Under the pieces are notes generated by a model. It ran no database searches and was not told where the DNA came from. It was given only the letters and a program-made list of their open reading frames with translations. This document shows, piece after piece, positions 38,274 to 47,409 of a stretch of 64,000 nucleotides of DNA. The stretch is from an uncultured Alphaproteobacteria bacterium (GTDB taxonomy: Bacteria > Pseudomonadota > Alphaproteobacteria > UBA6615). Made by a program: the position numbers and the translations under genes. The first letter of the stretch is position 1, and every line of letters begins with the position of its first letter. The stretch is from positions 1 through 64,000 of the forward strand of contig CALSNJ010000004.1 of assembly GCA_943787745.1 (NCBI GenBank), read 5' to 3'.

Positions 38274-39194
38274 ATGAAAGTCACGCAGCGCGTCCGCAAA
38301 ATCCTGTCCTGGTATGAAAGCGACAACCCGGGCACAAAAACAAATCTCGCCCGCATCCTGATGACCGGCAAGCTGGCCGGCACCGGCAAGATGGTGATCC
38401 TGCCTGTTGATCAGGGCTGGGAGCATGGGCCCGCCCGAAGCTTTGCGGCAAACCCAGTGGCCTACGACCCTCACTACTTCCCACAGCTTGCCATCGATGC
38501 CGGCCTGAATGCCTATGCGGCCCCGCTGGGGCAGATCGAGGCTGCCGCCGATAGCTATGCTGGATCGGTGCCGTTGATTTTGAAGATGAATTCTTCGAAT
38601 TCCCACGCGGTCTCCAAAGATCAGGCCATCACCAGTTCGGTGGGCGATGCGCTGCGCCTTGGTTGCACAGCCGTTGGCTTTACGATCTATCCCGGCTCCG
38701 AACAGCAGTTCGAGATGATCGAGGAAATTCGCGAGATCACCGAAGAAGCAAAGTCGGTAGGTCTGGCGGTTGTGATCTGGTCCTACCCACGCGGTGGCGA
38801 CCTCTCAAAGGACGGCGAGACCGCGATTGATGTCACCGCCTATGCCGCTCACATGGCCGCGCAGCTTGGTGCCAATATCATTAAGGTCAAACCGCCAACG
38901 GACTTCATTGAGAGCAAGGATGCGCAGAAAGTCTATGACGCGGAAAAGATCGACATTTCGTCACTGGCCAAGCGCATTGAACACATCATGGAATCTTCCT
39001 TTGGCGGTCGCCGGTTGGTTGTCTTCTCTGGTGGTGCGGCCAAGGGCACGGATGCGATTTTCGAAGAAATTCGTCAGCTGCGCGACGGCGGTGCCAACGG
39101 CTCCATCATCGGGCGCAACAGCTTCCAGCGCTCGCGTGAAGATGCGCTCGAACTGTTGAGCAACATCATCAAAATTTATCAGGGTAAATTCTGA
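38274..39194 (+). CDS. fbaB: Class I fructose-bisphosphate aldolase (archaeal/DhnA type)
   Basis: It cleaves or forms fructose-1,6-bisphosphate through a Schiff base. The 306-residue protein has [15 protein letters not shown] near residue 42, the Schiff-base lysine region [11 protein letters not shown] near 201, and the phosphate-binding [12 protein letters not shown] and [14 protein letters not shown] segments. It begins the short block aldolase-thiE-like-efp. The stop overlaps the putative CTG start of the next gene. Confidence 0.95.
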   Translation: MKVTQRVRKILSWYESDNPGTKTNLARILMTGKLAGTGKMVILPVDQGWEHGPARSFAANPVAYDPHYFPQLAIDAGLNAYAAPLGQIEAAADSYAGSVPLILKMNSSNSHAVSKDQAITSSVGDALRLGCTAVGFTIYPGSEQQFEMIEEIREITEEAKSVGLAVVIWSYPRGGDLSKDGETAIDVTAYAAHMAAQLGANIIKVKPPTDFIESKDAQKVYDAEKIDISSLAKRIEHIMESSFGGRRLVVFSGGAAKGTDAIFEEIRQLRDGGANGSIIGRNSFQRSREDALELLSNIIKIYQGKF

Positions 39195-39889
39195 TCGCAG
39201 ATTCAGCCAAAGGCGCAGCGGAAATTCCGCAATGCCGCCTGTACCTGATCAGCCCGTCCAACCTCGAAGGTGATCGCCTCGACAAGTTTGCACACGCGCT
39301 TGAAGAGGCGCTTGCAGCAGGCGATGTGGCCTGTCTGCAATTACGCCTCAAGGGTGCGGATGAATCGCCTGCCGATGATGCCGAAATCCAGCGGGCCGCC
39401 GCTGCATTGATGCCGGTCACACAAAAGCATGACGTGGCGTTCATCCTGAACGACCGACCTGACCTCGCCGCCGAGCTGGGTTGTGATGGTGTGCATGTTG
39501 GTCAGGAAGACGCCCCCTATGACGAGGGACGACGGTTGCTTGGCAGCAAGGCCATTGTGGGCGTGACCTGTCACGATTCACGCCATCTTGCGATGGCCGC
39601 CGCCGAAGCTGGGGCCGACTATGTGGCATTTGGTGCGTTCTTTCCCACTACCACAAAAACTCCGAAATTCCAGACCCGGCCCGATATCCTGAAATGGTGG
39701 TCGGACATCATGGAAGTCCCCAGCGTGGCGATTGGCGGAATCACGGTAGAAAACTGCGCGTCACTGATCTCTGCCGGAGCAGACTTCCTGGCCGTATCAG
39801 CCGGCGTCTGGGCGCATCCGAAGGGACCGGGCGCCGCCGTACGGGCCTTCAACGAGGCTTTCGAGAACACAGCCCGCGACCCGGGGTAG
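39191..39889 (+). CDS. Thiamine-phosphate synthase family protein, probable CTG start
   Basis: A ThiE/TenI-type TIM barrel: [16 protein letters not shown] (the family QLR.K site), [39 protein letters not shown] and [11 protein letters not shown]. The conserved first strand and helix lie upstream of the first accepted codon (GTG 39326). The frame is open back to a TAA at 39185 with only ATT (39188) and CTG (39191). CTG, 6 bases after AGGG and overlapping the aldolase stop, is chosen and gives 232 residues. It may be a genuine ThiE or a TenI-like relative; the catalytic set looks complete enough for ThiE. Confidence 0.82.
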   Translation: MIADSAKGAAEIPQCRLYLISPSNLEGDRLDKFAHALEEALAAGDVACLQLRLKGADESPADDAEIQRAAAALMPVTQKHDVAFILNDRPDLAAELGCDGVHVGQEDAPYDEGRRLLGSKAIVGVTCHDSRHLAMAAAEAGADYVAFGAFFPTTTKTPKFQTRPDILKWWSDIMEVPSVAIGGITVENCASLISAGADFLAVSAGVWAHPKGPGAAVRAFNEAFENTARDPG

Positions 39890-39952
39890 AAAACCCCTCT
39901 CGCAACTGCTAGTGATCCGCGCCGAAGGCAGAATTCTACAGGCGAAGAAGCA

Positions 39953-40522
39953 ATGAAGATCGACGGAAACGAAATCCGACCGGGCAATGTCATCGAGCAC
40001 CAGGGCCAGCTTTGGCGCGCGGTGAAAACCCAGCATGTCAAACCTGGTAAGGGAGGGGCATTCCTGCAGGTCGAATTGAAGGATATTCGCCACGGCACAA
40101 AACTGAACGAGCGGTTTCGCTCTTCAGAATCTGTCGAGCGGGTTCGTCTCGAACAGAAAGAGTATCAGTTCCTGTTTGCCGCCGATGGCACTTTCACCTT
40201 CATGGATCAGGAAACCTATGAACAGATCGAACTGAATGGAGACATTCTTGACGAGGATCAGTCACGGTTCCTGCAAGACGGGATGATCGTTCAGATCGAG
40301 ACCCACGAAGACGAACCCCTCGGTGTCGCGCTGCCCGAACGTGTGACCCTGCAGATCGTCGAAGCCGACCCCGTGGTCAAAGGCCAGACGGCCACATCTT
40401 CCTACAAGCCCGCGATGCTCGAGAACGGCGTGCGCATCCAGGTGCCACCACATATCGAATCCGGCACCTCCGTCGTCGTGTCGACGGCTGATGCCACTTA
40501 TGTCGAACGCGCCCGCGACTAA
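39953..40522 (+). CDS. efp: Translation elongation factor P
   Basis: It relieves ribosome stalling at proline stretches. The 189-residue protein has the three OB-like domains. The loop with the modifiable lysine is [10 protein letters not shown] (Lys33), and [18 protein letters not shown] and the C-terminal [17 protein letters not shown] are typical. A GAAGAAGC stretch precedes the ATG. The window has many Pro-rich envelope proteins (TolA, the OmpA-like proteins) that would depend on it. Confidence 0.97.
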   Translation: MKIDGNEIRPGNVIEHQGQLWRAVKTQHVKPGKGGAFLQVELKDIRHGTKLNERFRSSESVERVRLEQKEYQFLFAADGTFTFMDQETYEQIELNGDILDEDQSRFLQDGMIVQIETHEDEPLGVALPERVTLQIVEADPVVKGQTATSSYKPAMLENGVRIQVPPHIESGTSVVVSTADATYVERARD

Positions 40523-40570
40523 CCCCAAATTCCACCGCGGCATCTAACGCCGGGATAGAAACAGAGCCCT

Positions 40571-41377
40571 ATGCGCCCAGCGATTATCAATGTCATGGAC
40601 AAGGCCGCCCGTCGCGCTGGCCGCGAACTCGTGCGTGACTTCGGTGAAGTCGAGCAGCTTCAGGTGTCCCGTAAGGGCGCCGCGGACTTTGTGTCGGCCG
40701 CCGACACCCGTTCGGAAGAAACGATTCACTACGAACTCATGAAGGCGCGACCGAATTTCGGGTTCCTCGGTGAAGAGGGCGGTAAAATGGAAGAAGGCGA
40801 TGGCGTGCATCGCTGGATCGTCGATCCGCTCGATGGAACGACCAACTTTCTGCATGGATTGCCGCAATTCGCAATTTCGATCGCCCTCGAAGAACGCGGC
40901 CAGATCGTCGCCGGTGTGGTCTACGAACCACTCAAGGACGAGTTGTTCTGGGCCGAGAAGAACAACGGTGCCTATTTGCACGACCGCCGGTTGCGTGTTT
41001 CTGCCCGCCAGCATCTTTCAGAATCCCTGATTGCAACCGGTATGCCGTTCCTTGGTCACGGTGACCCCGCGCGATACATGCCGACCATGCAGGCCGTTAT
41101 GGGCGAAGTTGCCGGAATCCGGCGTCTTGGCTCTGCCGCACTCGATCTTGCCTATGTGGCTGCCGGGCGTTGCGATGGGTTCTGGGAATTCGGCCTGAGC
41201 CTCTGGGACATTGCGGCGGGCATTTTGATCGTGCGCGAAGCTGGCGGTTTCGTAACCGACCCGAAGGGGCGGGACCGTGCTCTGGAGACCGGGGATGTGG
41301 TCGCCGGTAACGACCGCGTCCACGAGAAGCTGCTTCGCTGCATCAAGTCGGCCGACCCCGGGCCGCAAAAGTCCTAA
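40571..41377 (+). CDS. suhB: Inositol monophosphatase family protein (SuhB)
   Basis: A Mg2+-dependent phosphatase. The 268-residue protein shows GEEGGKMEEGDG, the metal-binding WIVDPLDGTTNFLHGLPQFA near residue 80, and FWEFGLSLWDIAAGILIVREAGG near 200. In many bacteria SuhB also joins the rRNA antitermination complex. The gene lies 48 bases after efp. Confidence 0.95.
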   Translation: MRPAIINVMDKAARRAGRELVRDFGEVEQLQVSRKGAADFVSAADTRSEETIHYELMKARPNFGFLGEEGGKMEEGDGVHRWIVDPLDGTTNFLHGLPQFAISIALEERGQIVAGVVYEPLKDELFWAEKNNGAYLHDRRLRVSARQHLSESLIATGMPFLGHGDPARYMPTMQAVMGEVAGIRRLGSAALDLAYVAAGRCDGFWEFGLSLWDIAAGILIVREAGGFVTDPKGRDRALETGDVVAGNDRVHEKLLRCIKSADPGPQKS

Positions 41378-41495
41378 ACACGGCATAAGCATCTGTCTTA
41401 TAAGCGGTTGTCGGTTTCGGCACCCTTACGGTATGTTCGCGGGCGCAAAACGGTCCGCGAGGCCGAAGCGGTGTAATACGAAGGGGTTGGACAAT

Positions 41496-42089
41496 ATGAT
41501 CCGGCGGCGAGCAACCAAGAGTTTTTCAATTTTGAACGGCAGCAGCATTGCTGCGGCGACACTGGTTGCCGCAATAGCAATTGCAGCACCGGCAACTGCG
41601 CAGCAGCGCTATATTGGCGTCGGGAACAATGTGACCGTTGATCTGAGTGCGATTGGCGGCGGTGGCGGTGGAAACCTTCCGCTCGGACCCGGCGATCAGG
41701 TTATCTCAAACGCGACGGGCGGCCTTGTGCTGTTCCCGCCAACCACGCGACCCGTTTCTCGTCTGGAAGGCCCACTGGCCAACCGCTCATTCGCGCTCAC
41801 CCCGCCCACTCGCTCAACCACAGCGCCACGTTTGACGCCGCCCAAGCCAGCGGCCTCAGCGCCCGCCCCGGCGAGCACACCGGCTGCCGCACCACCCAAG
41901 GCCGTGACACCTGCGCCGCCAGCACCAGCGCCGCAAACCGCGACAGTAACGCCGCCGGCCCCGTCGACACCTGCACCCGCACCGACGATTACAGCGCCGC
42001 CGCCGCCAGCATCCCCGGCTCAAACTCCGGTCCAGTCAGCCGCCGCAACGCCGCCGCCCCTCCCGCAGCCGCACCGGCAACCAATGTGA
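41496..42089 (+). CDS. N-terminal part of a frameshifted exported OmpA-like protein
   Basis: This frame encodes a signal peptide (IAIAAPATAQ, cleavage near residue 36) and a short beta-rich segment. A long Pro/Ala/Thr linker follows and ends abruptly in a changed composition (PPPLPQPHRQPM) at a TGA. The OmpA domain continues in another frame. Restoring one C in the CCCC run at 42057-42060 joins linker and domain smoothly (PPPPPAAAPATNVSLPADE). A GAAGGGG ribosome-binding site precedes the ATG at 41496. See the paired entry and finding. Confidence 0.7.
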   Translation: MIRRRATKSFSILNGSSIAAATLVAAIAIAAPATAQQRYIGVGNNVTVDLSAIGGGGGGNLPLGPGDQVISNATGGLVLFPPTTRPVSRLEGPLANRSFALTPPTRSTTAPRLTPPKPAASAPAPASTPAAAPPKAVTPAPPAPAPQTATVTPPAPSTPAPAPTITAPPPPASPAQTPVQSAAATPPPLPQPHRQPM

Positions 42090-42409
42090 GCCTTCCTGCA
42101 GACGAGACACGCATCCTGTTTTCACCTGACTCAGCCGACCTGACGGATTCCGCAAAAGCCGCGCTCGATAAACTTGCCAGCAGCCTGAATGAAAATGATG
42201 GCCTGCGGATCCAACTGCAGGCCTTTGCAGGCGGGACAGATGAAAGCGCCCCAGAGGCCCGACGCCTGTCTCTCAAACGCGCCCTCAACGTCCGTGCACA
42301 TCTCGTAGACCGTGATGTCCGCAACACACGCATGGATGTGCGCGCACTCGGTATAAAATCCGGCAACGGCCCAGCAGATCGCGTGGACGCTGTCATCGTT
42401 CAGAGGTAA
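42086..42409 (+). CDS. C-terminal OmpA-like part of the frameshifted gene
   Basis: This 107-residue frame carries a short OmpA/peptidoglycan-binding domain: TRILFSPDSADLTDSAKAALDKLA, LQAFAGGTDESAPEARRLSLKRALNVRAHL and RMDVRALGIKSGNGPADRVDAVI. It has no signal peptide. Its GTG overlaps the end of the preceding frame, so coupling is possible if the shift is real. Otherwise it is the end of one protein of about 304 residues. Confidence 0.7.
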   Translation: MSLPADETRILFSPDSADLTDSAKAALDKLASSLNENDGLRIQLQAFAGGTDESAPEARRLSLKRALNVRAHLVDRDVRNTRMDVRALGIKSGNGPADRVDAVIVQR

Positions 42410-42511
42410 CGGACGCAGGGCTGTTGCCCTAAATTCGTCACATAGTCCCGACAATTTACCCCGGCGTCCGGGGAGACATCGGACAATCCACTGGCCAACG
42501 TAGAATCGGGC

Positions 42512-43663
42512 GTGATCGGGATGACCTACCTGCGTACATATTTGACCCGCATGGCAATCTTTCTGGCGCTCGCCATTATCGGTGCCGGGGTGCTCCACCA
42601 ACAACTGATTGAGGCGTTTCTGGCCAATCCCGCCATTAACGGGATCATTCTGGTGGTTCTCGTGCTGGGGATCCTGTTCGTGTTTCGACAGGTCCTGATG
42701 TTGCGGAGCGAAGTTGACTGGCTTCAGGCTTATCGCCGACAGGACCATGGCGCACCTGTGGCCGATCCGCCCCGTTTGCTTTCGCCTATGGCGGCCATGA
42801 TCGGCGACCGGGCCGGCCCGCTGCGCCTCAACACCACCTCCCTGCGATCCATTCTGGACGGCATCAGCGCCCGGCTCGATGAATCTCGCGACATTTCACG
42901 ATACCTGATCGGCCTGCTGATCTTTCTGGGCCTGCTTGGCACCTTTTGGGGATTGCTCCAGACCGTAAGCGCCGTTGCCGATGTCATCGCCGGACTGCAG
43001 GTCGGTGGCGGGGACACAGTCACCATATTCAACGACCTCAAGACCGGGCTGGAAGCACCTCTTTCGGGCATGGGGACGGCTTTCAGTTCGTCTCTCTTCG
43101 GTTTGGCGGGGTCATTGATGCTCGGATTTCTGGACCTTCAGGCCAGTGCTGCGCAGAACCGCTTTTACAACGATCTTGAAGACTGGCTGAGCAGCGCCAC
43201 CCGCGTGACGGGCGGCGGGCCGGTCTCTGTGGGCGACGGCGACCAGTCGGTCCCGGCCTACATTCAGGCGCTTCTGGAAACCACTGCAGATTCGCTCGAC
43301 AACCTTCAGCGCACGGTCGCACGCGCCGAGGCTGCCCGCACCCAAAGTGATCAGGGCCTGAGTACGCTGACTGATCGTATGACAACTCTGACCGACCAGA
43401 TGCGAACCGAGCAGGAACTTATGATTCGGCTGGCCGAGAACCAGTCTGAACTGCGACCCGTGTTGCAGCGGCTGGCAGAAAACACGAACGCCGGGGGAAT
43501 GGACGAGGCCACCCGTGGGCATATCCGCAATCTGGATACGCATATGGCGCGCATGCTCGAAGAAGCCGCGCTGGGTCGGACCGAGATTGTTCAGGAATTA
43601 CGAGCTGAAATTCGTCTGCTGGCGCGCACCATCGCCGCGCTCGCCGAAGAAGACTCCCGCTAG
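42512..43663 (+). CDS. MotA/TolQ/ExbB-type membrane protein with coiled-coil tail
   Basis: The 383-residue protein has two N-terminal helices (about 13-30 and 44-62). The MotA/TolQ core follows: RYLIGLLIFLGLLGTFWGLL near 130, and GLEAPLSGMGTAFSSSLFGLAGSLMLGFLDL near 180-210. A long hydrophilic coiled coil occupies the C-terminus (about 240-380). It is too long for TolQ, and a separate TolQ exists at 26.3 kb. The next gene encodes a MotB-like partner 12 bases downstream, so the two probably form a proton-driven stator. The GTG at 42512 or ATG at 42521 may be the start. Confidence 0.85.
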   Translation: MIGMTYLRTYLTRMAIFLALAIIGAGVLHQQLIEAFLANPAINGIILVVLVLGILFVFRQVLMLRSEVDWLQAYRRQDHGAPVADPPRLLSPMAAMIGDRAGPLRLNTTSLRSILDGISARLDESRDISRYLIGLLIFLGLLGTFWGLLQTVSAVADVIAGLQVGGGDTVTIFNDLKTGLEAPLSGMGTAFSSSLFGLAGSLMLGFLDLQASAAQNRFYNDLEDWLSSATRVTGGGPVSVGDGDQSVPAYIQALLETTADSLDNLQRTVARAEAARTQSDQGLSTLTDRMTTLTDQMRTEQELMIRLAENQSELRPVLQRLAENTNAGGMDEATRGHIRNLDTHMARMLEEAALGRTEIVQELRAEIRLLARTIAALAEEDSR

Positions 43664-43675
43664 CGGACGCGGCCG

Positions 43676-44989
43676 GTGCCCGGCTCATCCTCACGACGCC
43701 GTCAGGGCGGCGCGAATTACTGGCCCGGCTTTGTCGATGCGCTGGCCGCGCTTCTTGTCGTCGTTGTATTCCTCGTCATGGTTTTCGCCCTGGCACAGGC
43801 TTTCCTGTCTGATGCGCTTTCGGGACGTGACGAAGCGCTCGGCAAACTCACGCGACAGATTGATGAGTTGGCACGGATGCTCGACCTCGAACGATCAGCC
43901 AACACCGAGCTGCGCGTTTCGGTCTCCCAACTTTCAGCGCAGCTTCAGAGTTCGATCTCGGAGCGGGATGCGCTGGTTGCCCGATTGTCGAGCGCGGAAG
44001 ACGAACTCGAAACCATCCGCGCAACCACTGCCGAGGAACTTGCCGCCCTGCGCGAGGAGGTCTCCGTCAGCAAAGAATCGATCGAACTCCAGCTGCGGGA
44101 CCTGGCCCGACTGGAGCGGGACATCGCCGCTTTGCGATCCGTGCGCGAGACACTGGAAGCCGAGATCGCTGCCGTCACAGGGGAACTGGGTGAAGTTCGT
44201 GACCTGTCCAAGGAACTGGAAGCCAAGCTCGCCGATTCCGAGGAACGCACAGCACTTGCGCAAAAAGAAATCGACGCGCGCGACATTCGCTTGAGCGAAC
44301 TTCTCACACGTGCGGAAACAGCCGAAACATCTTTCACAGAAGAACGTGAGCTATCACAGAAGGCACAGGATCAGGTCTCCCTGCTAAACCAGCAACTCGC
44401 GGCCTTGCGCAGCCAGATGGCCGCCCTGAATGAAGCCCTTGAGGCTTCAGAGGCCAAAAATGCCGAGAAGGACGTGCAGATCGTCAATCTCGGAGAACGT
44501 CTGAATCAGGCCCTGGCCACAAAAGTTCAGGAGCTTGCGCGTTACCGGTCAGAATTCTTCGGGCGCCTGCGTGAACTCCTCGGCAACCGCAACGATATCC
44601 GGATTGTGGGTGACCGGTTCGTGTTCCAGTCCGAAGTGCTGTTTGAATCCGGCGAAGCTGTTCTTAACCCGCGCGGCGAAGCGCAGCTGGCGCAGTTGGC
44701 GGGCACACTGAAACAGATCGCCTCGGAAATCCCCAAAGACATCGACTGGATCCTTCGCGTCGACGGACACACCGATGAACGCCCAATCAGCACTGCACAG
44801 TTCCCGTCCAACTGGGAGCTGTCAGCCGCGCGCGCGATTTCCGTTGTGAAATTCCTGGTCCGGCAGGGCATCTCACCCGACAGGCTTGTGGCCGCCGGGT
44901 TCGGGCAGTTCCAACCCATCGATGACGGGCAGGACGAAATTGCGTATCTGCGCAATCGGCGGATTGAATTCAAACTCGACCAGCGCTGA
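43676..44989 (+). CDS. MotB/OmpA-type peptidoglycan-binding coiled-coil protein
   Basis: From a GTG at 43676, 437 residues. One transmembrane helix (about 16-38) is preceded by YWPGFVDALAALL, with Asp in the position of the MotB/TolR proton-binding residue. A 250-residue coiled coil follows (about 55-300) and then an OmpA domain (FQSEVLFESGEAVLNPRG, VDGHTDERPIS, NRRIEFKL). It is the likely partner of the upstream MotA/TolQ-like protein: a channel plus a long periplasmic rod to peptidoglycan. Unlike MotB there are no flagellar genes nearby. Confidence 0.88.
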   Translation: MPGSSSRRRQGGANYWPGFVDALAALLVVVVFLVMVFALAQAFLSDALSGRDEALGKLTRQIDELARMLDLERSANTELRVSVSQLSAQLQSSISERDALVARLSSAEDELETIRATTAEELAALREEVSVSKESIELQLRDLARLERDIAALRSVRETLEAEIAAVTGELGEVRDLSKELEAKLADSEERTALAQKEIDARDIRLSELLTRAETAETSFTEERELSQKAQDQVSLLNQQLAALRSQMAALNEALEASEAKNAEKDVQIVNLGERLNQALATKVQELARYRSEFFGRLRELLGNRNDIRIVGDRFVFQSEVLFESGEAVLNPRGEAQLAQLAGTLKQIASEIPKDIDWILRVDGHTDERPISTAQFPSNWELSAARAISVVKFLVRQGISPDRLVAAGFGQFQPIDDGQDEIAYLRNRRIEFKLDQR

Positions 44990-45004
44990 ACCGCTGACCG
45001 CAGC

Positions 45005-46825
45005 TCACTGCGCGGCGGCACCTGCCTGACTCAAATCGAACTGCAGCTCAGCGAGCCGCGCATATAATCCGCCCTGGGTGACGAGTTCGTCATGGGTGCC
45101 TTCGGCAACGATCCGGCCATCTTCGAGAACCACAATCCTGTCGGCTGCCATGACGGTTGCCAGACGATGCGCGATCACCAGCGTGGTTCGGTTCTGCATC
45201 AGCCCGGTGAGGGCTGTTTGCACCGCGCGTTCGGATTCGGCATCAAGCGCACTGGTCGCTTCGTCAAGAATAAGCACTTTCGGATCGCGCAAGATCGCAC
45301 GGGCGATTGCGATGCGTTGGCGTTGCCCACCGGACAAGCGCACGCCCTTTTCCCCCAAGAAAGTCGCAAATCCCTCGGGCAAGGCATCGAGGAAATCCGC
45401 CGCTGAGGCCGCTTCCGCGGCCGCGCGCACGTCATCATCGGACGCATCGGGCCGACCATAGCGAATATTCTCCCAGGCATCGGCCGAGAACACCACCGGC
45501 TCTTGTGGCACGAGACCGATATGCGCACGCAGGTCATTCGGGTCGAGTTCACGCAGGTCAACACCATCAAGTGTGAGGCGGCCGGTGTCAGGGTCATAGA
45601 AGCGGAGCAGGAGCTGAAACACGGTCGTCTTGCCCGCACCGGACGGTCCAACCAGCGCAACCGTTTCGCCAGGCGCAACCGCGAGCTCAAAATCCTGCAG
45701 AGCGGGATGGTCAGGACGCGACGGGTAACGGAATGTCACATTCTCGATCGTCACCCGTCCATCGATCGCATCCGGCAGAGACTTTGGATTGGCCGGCGCT
45801 GCAATATTGGGCTGCATATCCAGCAACTCAAACAGCCGCTCCACGGCACCCGCGGCGTGCTGAAGGCTGCCGATGACTTCCGAAAGCGCGCCCACCGAAG
45901 TGGCAACAACAATCGCGTAGAAGATAAAGGCCGAGAGATCACCTGCACTGATACCGCCCGAGATCACTTCACGCCCCCCCATCCAGAGGATCACCCCGAT
46001 GGCACCGAAAACAAGGAGAATGACAATCGCCGTCAGCGCGGCACGGGCACGAATGCGTCGGATGGAAGTTTGAAACGTATTCTCGACCCGGCCTGAAAAA
46101 CGCGACCGGTCCACAGCTTCATGGTTGAACGCCTGAACGGTCCGAATATTGGCGATGGATTCATCAAGATAGGACCCGACATCTGCCAGCCGGTCCTGGC
46201 TCTCCCGGCTCAGGCTTCGCACACGACGCCCAAAAAACAGAATCGGCACGAGAACAAGCGGCACCACAAGCAGCACCAGCAAGGTCAGTTTCGGGCTGGT
46301 CACCGCCAACATAACCAGGCCACCGATCACAAGCAGCACATTGCGCAGCGCCATGGATGCCGAGGTTCCGACCACCGACTGGATCAGGGTTGTGTCGGCC
46401 GTCAGACGCGACATGACCTCACCGACGCGCATGGTTTCATAAAATGTCGGATCAAGCCGCAAGGTGTGCTCGAACACCGCTTTGCGGATATCGGCCACCA
46501 CGCGCTCGCCCAGCCAGGACACAAAGAAGAACCGGGCATAGGTCGCGCCGGCCAGAACCACCACAATGACCAGCAACGCGACCAGCGATTGATTGAGAAG
46601 TTCGATATTTCCGGCTGCAAAGCCGTCATCAACCAACCGACGCACACCCTGGCCGATCGTTAACACAGTGCCCGCCGCAACCGTGAGTGCCAACAGCGCC
46701 CCGACCACGTAAAAGCTGTAGGGATTCAGAAAACGGCCAAGCCGCCGCAACTCGCCAATCTTGCGCTTGGGCGGCAGTGTCTCATCACCCTCTTCGGGCA
46801 AGTCTGTATTTCGTTTGCGTGCCAT
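45005..46825 (-). CDS. ABC exporter, fused permease and ATPase (MsbA-like)
   Basis: The 606-residue half-transporter has six transmembrane helices (about 35-320). The nucleotide-binding domain has Walker A GPSGAGKTT, the LSGGQRQRIAIA signature, Walker B ILDEATSALD and the switch His in VIAHRLATV. A homodimer would flip lipids or export drugs or peptides; the substrate is unknown. It converges with the preceding stator-like gene, 16 bases between stops. Confidence 0.93.
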   Translation of the reverse strand: MARKRNTDLPEEGDETLPPKRKIGELRRLGRFLNPYSFYVVGALLALTVAAGTVLTIGQGVRRLVDDGFAAGNIELLNQSLVALLVIVVVLAGATYARFFFVSWLGERVVADIRKAVFEHTLRLDPTFYETMRVGEVMSRLTADTTLIQSVVGTSASMALRNVLLVIGGLVMLAVTSPKLTLLVLLVVPLVLVPILFFGRRVRSLSRESQDRLADVGSYLDESIANIRTVQAFNHEAVDRSRFSGRVENTFQTSIRRIRARAALTAIVILLVFGAIGVILWMGGREVISGGISAGDLSAFIFYAIVVATSVGALSEVIGSLQHAAGAVERLFELLDMQPNIAAPANPKSLPDAIDGRVTIENVTFRYPSRPDHPALQDFELAVAPGETVALVGPSGAGKTTVFQLLLRFYDPDTGRLTLDGVDLRELDPNDLRAHIGLVPQEPVVFSADAWENIRYGRPDASDDDVRAAAEAASAADFLDALPEGFATFLGEKGVRLSGGQRQRIAIARAILRDPKVLILDEATSALDAESERAVQTALTGLMQNRTTLVIAHRLATVMAADRIVVLEDGRIVAEGTHDELVTQGGLYARLAELQFDLSQAGAAAQ

Positions 46826-46963
46826 ATCAGGCCCACGGTTTAGCAGGCTCGCGCAACAGCGCCAACCAGCCCGTTTGTGAACGAAAAATGGGGTGTTCGA
46901 CGCCCTTGCGGTCTTCCCGGGGCGGGGCTATAACCCTCGCCTTCCGAGACTGGAGTTAAAGCG

Positions 46964-47185
46964 ATGAAAAAAGACATTCATCCCGAGTATCATGAGATCA
47001 CCGTTATGATGACGGATGGCACTGAGTATAAGACCCGCTCCACCTATGGTGAGCCGGGCGATACACTGCGCCTCGACATCGATCCAAAGACCCACCCGGC
47101 TTATACCGGTCAGCATCGTCTGATCGATACGGGCGGCCAGGTTGCAAAGTTCAACAAGCGTTACGAGGGCATGGGCATCAAATAG
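46964..47185 (+). CDS. rpmE: 50S ribosomal protein L31
   Basis: The 73-residue protein starts [19 protein letters not shown], with a GGAG ribosome-binding site, and ends in YEGMGIK. It contains no cysteines, so it is the zinc-free form. A terminator follows. No second L31 gene is seen here. Confidence 0.95.
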   Translation: MKKDIHPEYHEITVMMTDGTEYKTRSTYGEPGDTLRLDIDPKTHPAYTGQHRLIDTGGQVAKFNKRYEGMGIK

Positions 47186-47209
47186 CCCTGTTCACCGCTG
47201 AAGATTTCA

Positions 47210-47243
47210 ACGGGCGTCGCATTTGCGGCGCCCGTTTTCTTTT
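47210..47243 (+). terminator. Rho-independent terminator of rpmE
   Basis: The stem ACGGGCGTCGC / GCGGCGCCCGT with an ATTT loop and one G-T pair (47210-47235) is followed by TTTTCTTTT. It lies 24 bases after the L31 stop. Confidence 0.88.
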
Positions 47244-47264
47244 GGGCATCGCCAAACGCAAACC

Positions 47265-47292
47265 CTTGAAACCGAGGCGCGCATTCCTACCT
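47265..47292 (+). promoter_or_regulatory. Candidate sigma-32 (RpoH) promoter of hsp20
   Basis: A -35 element CTTGAAA (47265-47271) is followed 14 bases later by CCTACCT (47286-47292), close to the heat-shock sigma consensus. Transcription would start near 47299, just before the first leader hairpin. FtsH, which degrades RpoH in other bacteria, is also encoded in this window. Confidence 0.6.
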
Positions 47293-47300
47293 CTGATTCA

Positions 47301-47408
47301 TCGCGAGGAATGCCAAAGTCGGGTTCCTGATCGCGAATAACCCGGCAAACCCCGGCCAGTATGGCGGGAAATGCCGACGTCACAGTTGCTCACAAGGAGA
47401 ACAAGTGA
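47301..47408 (+). promoter_or_regulatory. ROSE-like RNA thermometer upstream of hsp20
   Basis: Three hairpins are visible. The first pairs TCGCGAGGAA (47301-47310) with TTCCT and CGCGA (47324-47336). The second is closed by CGGCA/TGCCG (47343-47376). The third pairs TTGCT (47386-47390) with AGGA (47395-47398) of the ribosome-binding site, leaving one bulged G, and is closed by TCAC/GTGA. The U-U/C-G-C-U against AGGA with a bulged G is the hallmark of ROSE elements, which melt on heating in rhizobial and other alphaproteobacterial small heat-shock mRNAs. Confidence 0.75.
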
Positions 47409-47409
47409 A

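Noticed and set aside
42512-44989. Zorya-type ZorAB defence system
   Set aside because: The MotA/MotB-like proteins fit the general stator class, but no ZorC, ZorD or ZorE-like gene is nearby, and the neighbours are housekeeping genes.
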